Shown: piece by piece, positions 28,036 to 36,663 of the stretch
How the letters are laid out: the number at the start of each line of letters is the position of its first letter
How positions within the stretch are numbered: position 1 is the first letter of the stretch
From: Paenibacillus tundrae
GTDB lineage: Bacteria > Bacillota > Bacilli > Paenibacillales > Paenibacillaceae
Assembly: GCF_030812775.1 (NCBI RefSeq)
Contig: NZ_JAUSTI010000024.1
Location: 1 to 64,000, forward strand
Length of the DNA: 64,000 bases
Direction: 5' to 3'
Made by a program: the position numbers and the translations under genes
The notes under the pieces: model-generated
The model's database searches: none
What the model saw: the letters and a program-made list of their open reading frames with translations, nothing else
Told to the model about the DNA's origin: nothing

Positions 28036-28131
28036 TTTTATATTGAACTTTGGTGTCAAACAGTGTAGCGTACAAGGTGGGAAGTGAACCCATATGAACG
28101 TAAACTCACCTAAAGGGAGCGTGCATGATGA

Positions 28132-29574
28132 ATGAAATCTTTTCTGGATGAACAATTTCTGCTGCACAACGAAACGGCGGTAAGGTTATATGAGGACTAC
28201 GTCAAAGACATGCCGATTATTGACTATCATTGCCACCTCAGTCCTCAGGAGATTTATGAGAATAAGACTTTTGGCAACATCACAGAAGCCTGGTTATATG
28301 GAGATCATTACAAATGGCGTCTCATGCGCGCAAACGGAATTGAAGAGCAATATATTACCGGCGGCGAGGGTGTTACGGATTATGATCGTTTTCTGGCATA
28401 TGCCAAAACCGTACCGATGATGATTGGCAACCCATTGTATGCTTGGTCTCATCTGGAGCTACAGCGCTATTTTGGTGTCTACGAAGTGTTGAACGAGAAG
28501 AGTGCCCCATCCGTCTGGGAAAAGGTAAATGCGAAGCTGAACAGTGAAGGGTTTGGTGCACGAGACTTAATCACGAAGTCCAATGTAACGGTGGTTTGTA
28601 CAACGGATGATCCGTGTGACTCCTTGGAATACCATCTCAAGATTAAGGAGATCGAAGGATTCGAAACGGCTGTGTTACCATCCTTCCGTCCTGACAAAGG
28701 TCTGGAGTTAAATCGGGATACGTTTACCGAATGGGTGGGCAAGCTATCTCAGGCTTCAGACACCACAATTGAAGACTATGATTCCTTCCTTGCCGCACTA
28801 GAATCCCGAGTGGAATTCTTCCATTCTGTTGGCGGCCGTGTGTCTGACCATGCGCTCGATTATGTTCCATTTGGCGAAGCAACACGTGAAGAGGCAGGCG
28901 CGATATTTGCCAAAGCACTTGCGGGTCAGAAAGTCACTCGTGAAGAAGAAGATAAGTACAAGACGATGACGCTAACCTTCCTAGGGAAGCTGTATGCCGA
29001 TCGGGGCTGGGTGATGCAGTTCCATATCAATGCTGCCCGCAACAATAACAGCCGGATGTTTGCAAAGCTGGGACCAGATACCGGATATGATTCCGTGAAT
29101 GATACACCACTTTCTTCAGCGGTGATCGGTCTACTGGATGCGCTTGAGCAAGAGCAGGCACTGCCCAAAACGATACTGTATTCTCTGAACCCACGTGATA
29201 ATGAAGTGCTCGCTGCAATTATGGGCAGCTTCCAAGGTGGAGGTATTCCAGGTAAAATCCAGCTTGGTGCAGCTTGGTGGTTCAATGATACCAAGGATGG
29301 CATGTTAGCTCAGATGAGAGCACTTGCGAACGTGGGCTTAATCAGCCGCTTTGTCGGCATGTTGACCGATTCTCGTAGCTTCTTATCCTACACTCGGCAT
29401 GAATATTTCCGCCGCTTAGTATGTAATCTAGTCGGTGAGTGGGCTGAGCAGGGCGAGGCTCCGCAAGATATGGAGCTATTAGGTGAGATTGTACAAGGCA
29501 TTGCCTACAACAATGCTAAGACGTATTTCCCGTTCTCCCCTGCATTGCAAACTGCTTCGGCTTCCCAGAGCTAA
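28132..29574 (+). CDS. uxaC: Glucuronate isomerase
   Basis: Converts D-glucuronate to D-fructuronate (and galacturonate to tagaturonate), the entry step of hexuronate breakdown. The 480 residues carry the amidohydrolase-like metal site (IIDYHCHLSPQEI near residues 29-41), VCTTDDPCDSLEYH and LTDSRSFLSYTRHEYFRR near the end, all typical of UxaC. The ATG at 28132 has GGGAG some 13 nt upstream, slightly long. It is alone; uxuA, kdgK and a uronate transporter are not nearby. Confidence 0.95.
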   Translation: MKSFLDEQFLLHNETAVRLYEDYVKDMPIIDYHCHLSPQEIYENKTFGNITEAWLYGDHYKWRLMRANGIEEQYITGGEGVTDYDRFLAYAKTVPMMIGNPLYAWSHLELQRYFGVYEVLNEKSAPSVWEKVNAKLNSEGFGARDLITKSNVTVVCTTDDPCDSLEYHLKIKEIEGFETAVLPSFRPDKGLELNRDTFTEWVGKLSQASDTTIEDYDSFLAALESRVEFFHSVGGRVSDHALDYVPFGEATREEAGAIFAKALAGQKVTREEEDKYKTMTLTFLGKLYADRGWVMQFHINAARNNNSRMFAKLGPDTGYDSVNDTPLSSAVIGLLDALEQEQALPKTILYSLNPRDNEVLAAIMGSFQGGGIPGKIQLGAAWWFNDTKDGMLAQMRALANVGLISRFVGMLTDSRSFLSYTRHEYFRRLVCNLVGEWAEQGEAPQDMELLGEIVQGIAYNNAKTYFPFSPALQTASASQS

Positions 29575-29619
29575 TTTGAACACATACGATTAACGCAATC
29601 AATCAAAATTACATTTCCC

Positions 29620-29649
29620 AACCACGGCGATCTTTTGCCGTGGTTTTTT
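29620..29649 (+). terminator. Rho-independent terminator after uxaC
   Basis: AACCACGGC (29620-29628) and GCCGTGGTT (29637-29645) pair and run into a six-T tract. Confidence 0.92.
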
Positions 29650-29676
29650 GGTGTTTTGGAACAAAATAGAACGGTA

Positions 29677-29720
29677 TTGACTTTCATATTTGTCGGAAAT
29701 ATAATTAGGTGACCTAATTA
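29677..29720 (+). promoter_or_regulatory. marR-ABC promoter with overlapping palindromic operator
   Basis: TTGACT (29677-29682), a 17-nt spacer and TATAAT (29700-29705) form a strong promoter. A perfect palindrome, TAATTAGGTGACCTAATTA (29702-29720, 9-nt arms and one central base), overlaps the -10 and start point. It is the natural binding site for the MarR protein encoded next, implying autorepression. Confidence 0.82.
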
Positions 29721-29812
29721 ATTGGTTATCTATTTAATTGTATTCCTATATAATAGGTATACTACGGTAATTGAATTCAACAGGCATATCGCCTTATAAG
29801 GAGGAAGACCAT

Positions 29813-30355
29813 ATGGCTGGCATAGATCCGGTCGCTCAGAAGCTTTTATATTCCATCATGCAGTTTAATAAAGGCAAATGGAGACAACATAAACCGCATG
29901 GGCGCAATCACAATGAAATTATGGTGCTGGGTTGTCTGCTTCACGGCATGCACCCGGGAGAACGGCTGAATTGGCAGGATAATCCGCCTGATTTCAATCA
30001 CTCCTTCGAATCCAATCATCCTGGACTGAAGGTTTCGGAGATCAGTGCTTTGCTACGCGTGAAGTCACCAACCATTACACCCGTCATACGGGGACTCGAG
30101 GATGAAGGGTTAGTTGAACGTACGATGGATCCAGAGGATCGACGTGCAGTGCGCATTACGATTACTGAGGCAGGCCGGGCAATCATTCGGGCTGCTCATG
30201 AAGAGCGCATGGAAATTTTCAACAAGCTTGTCGAGCATCTTGGCGAGGAAGACAGCCTTCAGTTAGCAGCGTTGCTTACGAAGGTGTACACCTTCTTTGA
30301 TAGCAAAGTTCCCCAGGAATCAGAAGCAAACGCACAAGGAGATGATACGCCATGA
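29813..30355 (+). CDS. MarR-family transcriptional regulator
   Basis: About 180 residues with a winged helix (LKVSEISALLRVKSPTITPVIRGLEDEGLVERTMDPEDRRA read in two parts, near residues 75-115). The N-terminal 60 residues are longer than in the average MarR protein and rich in His/Asn. The ATG at 29813 follows AAGGAGG. It overlaps the next ABC gene by four nt, so it is the first gene of a regulator-exporter operon, and it probably represses its own promoter until a drug-like ligand binds. Confidence 0.9.
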   Translation: MAGIDPVAQKLLYSIMQFNKGKWRQHKPHGRNHNEIMVLGCLLHGMHPGERLNWQDNPPDFNHSFESNHPGLKVSEISALLRVKSPTITPVIRGLEDEGLVERTMDPEDRRAVRITITEAGRAIIRAAHEERMEIFNKLVEHLGEEDSLQLAALLTKVYTFFDSKVPQESEANAQGDDTP

Positions 30356-32079
30356 TGAAACTGTTTCGTATGCTGAAGCCATACCAAATCTCCGTCTATT
30401 TCATTCTAGGTCTGGTACTGATGCAGTCTCTGGCTGAACTATACCTGCCTACCCTGATGGGAGACATCGTGAATAAAGGGATCATTAGGGGAGACATTCC
30501 TTATATCTGGAAAATTGGCGGCTTTATGCTACTCATCGCTATTGCCGGAACCGCCTGTTCCATTATTGCCAGTTACCTATCTTCACGCACGGCAGGTGGG
30601 TTTGCCAAACAACTTCGTAGCAGAGTGTTCCGCCATGTAGAGAATTTCTCCCTGCAAGAGTTCGATAAGATGGGTACAGCTTCGCTCATCACCAGAACCA
30701 CGAATGATATTACACAGGTTCAGAACGTGTTGACGATGATGCTGCGTATGATGATTATGGCTCCATTGATGTGTATCGGTGGTATTGTCATGGCGATATC
30801 CCAGGATGCTAAACTATCTACCATTTTCCTCGTTGTGCTTCCTGTGTTGGGTGGTGCAATTGCACTGATTGGTTCAAAGGGACTGCCACTATTCAAACAA
30901 ATTCAGAAGAAGCTTGATCGACTCAATCTGGTGTTACGTGAGCAACTAACGGGTATTCGGGTTGTTCGATCTTTCAATCGTGGAGCACATGAGCGTGCTC
31001 GCTTTAATGGAGCCAATACCGATCTAAGAGATGTCTCCATTAAGGTCAATGTGCTTATGGCAACACTGATGCCTGTCATGATGCTTGTCATGAATTTCTC
31101 GATGATCGCCATTCTATATTTCGGTGGTATGCGGATTGATAGCGAGAATATGAATATCGGTTCACTGATTGCGTTTATCCAGTATGCGATGCAGATTATG
31201 TTCTCTCTCATTATGGTTTCCATGATCTTTGTCATGATTCCAAGAGCATCAGCTTCAGCAGAGAGGATCAACGAAGTGCTTGATATGCAGCCAGATCTGA
31301 GTGATCCGACGCAGCCACGTAAGATGAATGCACTTCAAGGAACGATTGAATTCGATAATGTTACTTTCCGTTATCCAGGTGCGGAGAATGCTGCGTTGTC
31401 CAATATCTCTTTTACGGCTCGTCCTGGCGAGACCACGGCAATTATCGGTGGTACGGGTTCAGGTAAATCAACATTACTCAGCCTTATTCCTCGATTCTAT
31501 GACGTTACCGAAGGTACTGTGCGAGTGAATGGGACGGATGTGCGTCAACTGAAACAGGAGAATTTACGAGCAGTTATTGGATTTGTACCGCAAAAGGCAG
31601 TGCTGTTTACCGGAACCATTGCAGAGAATATCCGTCATGGTAAGGATGATGCCACGATGGAGGAAGTAGTGCATGCGGCTCAAACGGCGCAGGCAGAGAA
31701 CTTCATTTCCGAGATGAAAGATGGCTATGACAGTATGATTGCACAAGGTGGTAATAACGTTTCAGGTGGACAAAAGCAACGTTTGTCCATTGCACGCGCA
31801 TTAGTGCGTCGTCCTGAGGTGTATATTTTCGACGATAGCTTCTCTGCACTTGATTTCAAAACAGATGCTAAGCTCAGAGCTGCACTGAAATCAGAAACGA
31901 CCGAAGCAGCAGTGCTAATCGTCGCTCAACGGGTGAGCACCGTTATGGATGCGGATCGGATTCTTGTCATGGATGAAGGTCGAATTGTTGGTTCAGGAAC
32001 ACACCAAGAGCTGCTCGCGAACAACGAAGTGTATCGTGAAATTGTATCGTCCCAGCTTACAGAGGAGGAGATCGCATGA
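30352..32079 (+). CDS. Heterodimeric ABC exporter subunit with degenerate ATPase site
   Basis: Fused six-helix membrane domain and ATPase, 575 residues. Walker A is GGTGSGKST and the signature is VSGGQKQR, both canonical. The residue after Walker B is Asp rather than the catalytic Glu (YIFDDSFSALD), and the H-loop His is Gln (IVAQRVSTV). This is the hallmark of the non-hydrolysing member of pairs such as BmrC/BmrD, LmrC/LmrD and TM287/288. It overlaps marR upstream and its partner downstream by four nt each. The probable role is multidrug or metabolite export. Confidence 0.93.
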   Translation: MMKLFRMLKPYQISVYFILGLVLMQSLAELYLPTLMGDIVNKGIIRGDIPYIWKIGGFMLLIAIAGTACSIIASYLSSRTAGGFAKQLRSRVFRHVENFSLQEFDKMGTASLITRTTNDITQVQNVLTMMLRMMIMAPLMCIGGIVMAISQDAKLSTIFLVVLPVLGGAIALIGSKGLPLFKQIQKKLDRLNLVLREQLTGIRVVRSFNRGAHERARFNGANTDLRDVSIKVNVLMATLMPVMMLVMNFSMIAILYFGGMRIDSENMNIGSLIAFIQYAMQIMFSLIMVSMIFVMIPRASASAERINEVLDMQPDLSDPTQPRKMNALQGTIEFDNVTFRYPGAENAALSNISFTARPGETTAIIGGTGSGKSTLLSLIPRFYDVTEGTVRVNGTDVRQLKQENLRAVIGFVPQKAVLFTGTIAENIRHGKDDATMEEVVHAAQTAQAENFISEMKDGYDSMIAQGGNNVSGGQKQRLSIARALVRRPEVYIFDDSFSALDFKTDAKLRAALKSETTEAAVLIVAQRVSTVMDADRILVMDEGRIVGSGTHQELLANNEVYREIVSSQLTEEEIA

Positions 32080-33953
32080 GTGAACGTACAGAACGCAAGG
32101 CACCTAAATCCGGTGTGCCTGGCCCTCCTGGTGGCGGTATGGGAATGCGTCCCCCAGTGGAGAAAGCGAAGGATTTCAAAGGTACACTTCGTCGGTTGGT
32201 TCGCTATCTGCATCCACACCGTTTCCGGCTCCTAGGGGTTCTTATTGCAGCTATTTTAAGTACCGTCTTCAGTATTATCAGTCCAAAAATCATGGCAGAA
32301 GGTACAAATATATTAAGTGAAGGCGCTATTGCCATTTATCAGGGTGTACAAGGCGCAGGTGTTGATTTTCCTGCATTAATCAAAGTGTTGTATCTGCTTG
32401 TGGGGTTATATCTGTTCAGTGCTGCATTTATGTATGTACAGCAGTATTTAATGGCTGGCGTGGCACAACGTGTTGTGTATGACATGCGTGAGCAGATCAG
32501 TGCGAAGGTCGGACGCTTGCCTCTCAAATATTTTGATTCCCGTACTCACGGGGAGACGTTAAGCCGGGCAACGAACGATGTCGATAACATTAGTAATACG
32601 TTACAGCAAAGTTTGGCGCAGTTTATTACCTCTGTCGTTACGATTGTTGGGGTCATCATTATGATGCTCACCATCAGTCCGTGGATGACATTAATTACTC
32701 TTTTGACTCTGCCGCTGAGTGTAGTTGTGGTGGTTGCTGTAGCTTCCCGTTCACAAAAGCATTTTGCTGGACAACAGAAATCACTCGGTGAGTTGAATGG
32801 TCATGTAGAGGAAATGTATACAGGACATAAGGTCGTCAAAGCATTTGGTCGTGAAAACCAATCTGTCGAACAATTCGAAAAGGTGAATGAAGAACTGTAT
32901 GAATCAGGCTGGAAAGCCCAGTTTATCTCGGGGATAATTATGCCGCTAATGTCGTTTGTCGGTAACTTAGGTTATGTTCTGATCTGTGTGGTCGGCGGGA
33001 TCTTTGTTACACGAGGCGCAATTACCATCGGGGATATTCTTGCCTTCACGCAATATTCGCGCCAATTCACACAGCCGATTAACCAGATTGCCAACATCTC
33101 GAACATTATTCAATCCACCATTGCTTCGGCAGAGCGGGTATTCGAATTGTTGGATGAAGAAGAAGAGGTGCCTGAGTCAAACAAACCTGTGGCATTACAG
33201 CAACCAGAAGGTGCTGTAGCTTTCCAAGGTGTGAATTTTGGATACAAAGACGATGAGTTACTCATCCGTAATATGAACATTAATGTGAAACCAGGTCAGA
33301 CGGTCGCTATTGTTGGGCCAACGGGTGCAGGTAAAACGACATTGATTAACTTGCTCATGCGTTTCTATGAAATACAGGACGGGCAGATTAAGATTGATGG
33401 TGTGAACATTCAAGATATGGAGCGCAGCAAGCTGCGTAGCTTTTTTGGGATGGTGCTTCAAGACACATGGTTGTTCAACGGAACCATCCGTGACAACATT
33501 GCTTATGGACGTGAAGGAGCAACGAGTGAGGAAGTATATGAGGCTGCAAGAGCCGCGCATGCTGATCATTTCATTCGAACTCTGCCCGATGGGTATGATA
33601 CGGTGTTGAATGAGGAAGCATCGAACATCTCCCAAGGACAGAAGCAATTACTCACGATCGCTAGAGCGATTCTGGCTAATCCGGCAATCCTCATCTTGGA
33701 TGAGGCAACAAGTAGTGTCGATACACGGACAGAAGTGTTCATCCAGAAAGCAATGAATGATCTGATGCAGGATCGCACCAGCTTCGTTATTGCCCATCGA
33801 TTGTCCACCATTCGTGGTGCGGATCTCATCCTCGTGATGGATCACGGGAATGTTATCGAGCAGGGTAACCATGAGGAGTTAATGGATCGACAGGGCTTCT
33901 ATGCGGATCTGTATAATAGCCAGTTCACGGAGCAGCAGCCGCAGGCGATCTAA
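32076..33953 (+). CDS. Heterodimeric ABC exporter subunit with catalytic ATPase site
   Basis: Second half-transporter, 625 residues, with a Gly/Pro-rich N-terminal tail (GPPGGGMGMRPP) before the first helix. Walker A GPTGAGKTT, Walker B ILILDEATSSVD with the catalytic Glu, and H-loop VIAHRLST are intact, while the signature is altered (ISQGQKQ instead of SGGQ). Together with the previous gene this gives one active and one degenerate composite site, as expected for the heterodimer. A terminator follows. Confidence 0.94.
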   Translation: MSERTERKAPKSGVPGPPGGGMGMRPPVEKAKDFKGTLRRLVRYLHPHRFRLLGVLIAAILSTVFSIISPKIMAEGTNILSEGAIAIYQGVQGAGVDFPALIKVLYLLVGLYLFSAAFMYVQQYLMAGVAQRVVYDMREQISAKVGRLPLKYFDSRTHGETLSRATNDVDNISNTLQQSLAQFITSVVTIVGVIIMMLTISPWMTLITLLTLPLSVVVVVAVASRSQKHFAGQQKSLGELNGHVEEMYTGHKVVKAFGRENQSVEQFEKVNEELYESGWKAQFISGIIMPLMSFVGNLGYVLICVVGGIFVTRGAITIGDILAFTQYSRQFTQPINQIANISNIIQSTIASAERVFELLDEEEEVPESNKPVALQQPEGAVAFQGVNFGYKDDELLIRNMNINVKPGQTVAIVGPTGAGKTTLINLLMRFYEIQDGQIKIDGVNIQDMERSKLRSFFGMVLQDTWLFNGTIRDNIAYGREGATSEEVYEAARAAHADHFIRTLPDGYDTVLNEEASNISQGQKQLLTIARAILANPAILILDEATSSVDTRTEVFIQKAMNDLMQDRTSFVIAHRLSTIRGADLILVMDHGNVIEQGNHEELMDRQGFYADLYNSQFTEQQPQAI

Positions 33954-34000
33954 GAGAGTTAAGTTAGATCGTTGATATCCAATGAAACACTCTAAACAAA

Positions 34001-34040
34001 CAAGACTGAGCATTCCTAGTGGGAGCTCAGTCTTGTTTTG
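34001..34040 (+). terminator. Terminator after ABC exporter operon
   Basis: CAAGACTGAGC (34001-34011) and GCTCAGTCTTG (34025-34035) pair, followed by TTTTG and TTTTT. Confidence 0.88.
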
Positions 34041-34132
34041 CTTTTTATGCAACTTATAATGTGTTCTAAAGCTCCATTCAACCTGAAACATACACATACA
34101 TACATGAATTCGTTGGTCAGACTATTGATATA

Positions 34133-34744
34133 CTAGTCTTGATTGGCTTTGCCCGTAACTGCGCTATTCTTAGCACTGTTCTCTTCCGTGTCCTTTTTGG
34201 AGTCATCTAATGGAAGAATAGCTTCATCCTTATCCGATGTACTCAGCGCAGAAGGGGGCATTTCCCCCGGAATGGCTTCGCGTTGTTCAATCATACGTTT
34301 AACGACCTCATAGCAGTCATCGACGTGTTTGTTCCCAACATAGCGCATTCCTGTATAGCTGAGCGTTGCAGCCAGTCCTTGACCGGCGAGCGGCACAAAT
34401 TTGGCGACCGATTTGGTAGCTACACGTATGCCAATGCGCTTCAGGACTTGGACGACCAGTTCTTTGGTAACCATTCGTCCAATCACTTTGGAGCCGATGG
34501 ACATCACGAATCCGTAGATCATGGATTTGGTCTCTGGATCCATGCCTTCAAGCTGTTTTTGTGATAACCCGAATTTATTGTTAATGGCAGGCAAGAGCTG
34601 CATGAGCATTCCTACATCGGCGAGCACATCTGTACCAGGCAACGGAACGAGTGTTGTGCCGAAGGAAGCGGTGGCTCTTTTTCGAACCATGGTGCGGCAT
34701 TCTTTGCGAACTTGCTCCAATTGTTCCAATGTTGCTGGAATCAT
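34133..34744 (-). CDS. DUF697-like membrane-associated protein
   Basis: About 203 residues. SFGTTLVPLPGTDVLADVGMLMQLLPAI (read in two blocks near residues 27-54) and the Gly/Ala-rich FVPLAGQGLAATLSYTGMRYVG near 115-136 resemble the DUF697/YcjF-type membrane domain found in GTPase-linked proteins. The C-terminal 50 residues are acidic and Ser-rich, probably disordered. No GTPase gene is adjacent. GGAGGGATTGCT supports the ATG. Function unknown. Confidence 0.75.
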   Translation of the reverse strand: MIPATLEQLEQVRKECRTMVRKRATASFGTTLVPLPGTDVLADVGMLMQLLPAINNKFGLSQKQLEGMDPETKSMIYGFVMSIGSKVIGRMVTKELVVQVLKRIGIRVATKSVAKFVPLAGQGLAATLSYTGMRYVGNKHVDDCYEVVKRMIEQREAIPGEMPPSALSTSDKDEAILPLDDSKKDTEENSAKNSAVTGKANQD

Positions 34745-35040
34745 AGCAATCCCTCCATTCGTTTATGGTATACATATAACCGTTTTGCACGAGTTTGAAT
34801 GGTACTTCTATCACTGTAAATTATAGTAATGCAATGAAATATCTTATTTCCAATAAGTTGCGGAACAAGCATTGTTCTCATACATGAGCATAGCAAAAAA
34901 AGTAGTGCTTATCCATTGCAGATAAGAGTTCTCCATTTTGCACACACACGATAATCAGTGTATAGCTGAAGTTACACTTTTCATCTCAACGGGTAAAGGG
35001 TTAACAAGTCGATACATATCCTAGAATGGGGGAAACAGCG

Positions 35041-35937
35041 ATGGAGTTTAACAAAGCCTTGTTAATTCATCATCAGCACGCGGGGAAGGCTAGCCGGGTT
35101 GATTCATTAGGCATTGTATCAGGCATACTGGCTCCAGCGGTTCGGGAGCTTATTATTATTCGAACGGATGAGCCTGGTGAGGGTGAGCGTCTATGCCGAG
35201 AGCGCGGGGAAGAGTTCGATGTTGTGTTTATTCTTGGGGGTGACGGTACGGTTCACGAATGCGTGAATGGATTGGCGGATCTTCAACAACCCCCACTTGT
35301 GGGCATACTACCAGGAGGCACTTGTAACGACTTCGCCCGATCTCTGGGCATTTCACCAGATGTGGTAACAGCCGCACGGGAGATGTTGAGAGGACGCCAG
35401 ATGTCTATTGATCTGGGACGAGCTAATGATCGAATATTCACTAACTTTTATGGTATCGGACTAATCAGTGATACATCACAAAATATAAATGATCAATTAA
35501 AAGGTGCACTCGGCAAGATTAGTTACTTCATCAGCACCTTACAAACGATAAGTCATGCAGAGCCATTCCGCTATCAATTGGAGGCAGACGGGGAGAAGAT
35601 GCAGGGTGAAGCGGTTATGATCTATATTGCGAACGGGCGTTTTCTAGGCACCAACGCGTTGCCCTTTGCACTCAACTCTCTCCAAGACCGTAAACTGGAT
35701 GTACTCATTATCCATGATACAGGTATCCCTTTGCTAAGGGAGATCTTAACCCATAAGCCAGAGGGAGAATGGCAGCCTCAGCATGAGAGCATCAGTTATT
35801 TCAAGGCAGCCAGCTTGAAGCTGGAGACTGCAATGCCTATGCTTGCGGATACCGATGGCGAATTATATATGAAGACACCCGCCGAACTGTCGGTGTTGGC
35901 GGGTCATCTGACTTTTCTGACCGGAGATGAGTATTAA
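35041..35937 (+). CDS. Diacylglycerol kinase-family lipid kinase
   Basis: About 298 residues, predicted to phosphorylate diacylglycerol or a related lipid at the membrane surface. The nucleotide-binding motif FILGGDGTVHECVNGL is at about residues 62-77 and GILPGGTCNDFARSLG near 90-105, both family hallmarks; the C-terminal beta domain has DTDGELYMKTPAEL-type sequence. The ATG at 35041 follows TGGGGGAAACAGCG; an in-frame ATG at 35026 is less suited. It stands alone. Confidence 0.9.
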   Translation: MEFNKALLIHHQHAGKASRVDSLGIVSGILAPAVRELIIIRTDEPGEGERLCRERGEEFDVVFILGGDGTVHECVNGLADLQQPPLVGILPGGTCNDFARSLGISPDVVTAAREMLRGRQMSIDLGRANDRIFTNFYGIGLISDTSQNINDQLKGALGKISYFISTLQTISHAEPFRYQLEADGEKMQGEAVMIYIANGRFLGTNALPFALNSLQDRKLDVLIIHDTGIPLLREILTHKPEGEWQPQHESISYFKAASLKLETAMPMLADTDGELYMKTPAELSVLAGHLTFLTGDEY

Positions 35938-35976
35938 TATCCCGGTTTCTTTCTTTTGCACATTATGGGGGCTAAT

Positions 35977-36570
35977 CTAAGCTTGATCTGCGCAGTATCT
36001 TTCTCGGTATTCATCTTCCAGCATGCTCATGCGTATTGCATCATGATACTGATGGTTGTAGAACAGCACGTCTCGGCTGATTCCTTCGCGCAGGAACCCC
36101 AGCTTTTCATACGTCCGAATGGCACGTTCGTTGAAGGCGTACACCTCAAGCTCAATCCGGTGCAGATTGCATATGCCAAAACCATAATCAAGCATAAGCA
36201 GCATAGCTTCGCTACCATAACCTTTACCTTGATGTTTTGCGTTGTCGATGGCAATTCGAAGATGTGCGCTACGATTTTTGCTATGCATGTCCATCAGGAC
36301 GATGTCACCGATGACTTGATCCGTTTCTTGTAAAGCGATCAACAACATGAGCCTGGAATCATCCTGGGCTGTATTCTCTACATAACGTTCGACTTGTGCA
36401 CGTGTAAAACTATTCTGTGTTCCGGTGAGCCGACGAGCCTCACTGTTGAATAAGCCCGGGAAATAGGTATCTACATCGCTCTGCTCGAATGGACGTAGAT
36501 AGACACGCTCACTCTCTAGAAGACGTGGGATATATGTAGATGTTTGAGTTGATTGGGTGGACTGGGACAT
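35977..36570 (-). CDS. RimJ/RimL-type GNAT acetyltransferase
   Basis: About 197 residues. RVYLRPFEQSDVDTYF near residue 22, IAIDNAKHQGKGYGSEAMLLMLDYGF (acetyl-CoA loop Q-G-K-G-Y-G near 115) and the family end NLHRIELEVYAFNERAIRTYEKLGF identify the RimJ/RimL branch, which acetylates ribosomal protein N-termini, amino groups of drugs or amino acids. AGGAGGAATAACC supports the ATG. It is divergent from the MocR gene (93-nt gap), which could regulate it. Confidence 0.9.
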   Translation of the reverse strand: MSQSTQSTQTSTYIPRLLESERVYLRPFEQSDVDTYFPGLFNSEARRLTGTQNSFTRAQVERYVENTAQDDSRLMLLIALQETDQVIGDIVLMDMHSKNRSAHLRIAIDNAKHQGKGYGSEAMLLMLDYGFGICNLHRIELEVYAFNERAIRTYEKLGFLREGISRDVLFYNHQYHDAIRMSMLEDEYRERYCADQA

Positions 36571-36663
36571 GGTTATTCCTCCTATTTGTGAAATCGCTCC
36601 TCTGATTATAGTCTAGTACTGTATACTGCAAAATGTGCAGTTATTAAAATTCGAGCAGGACAG

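Noticed and set aside
35956..36333. 125-codon plus frame opposite the GNAT gene
   Set aside because: Shadow of the RimJ/RimL-type acetyltransferase, which has full motifs and a good ribosome site on the other strand.
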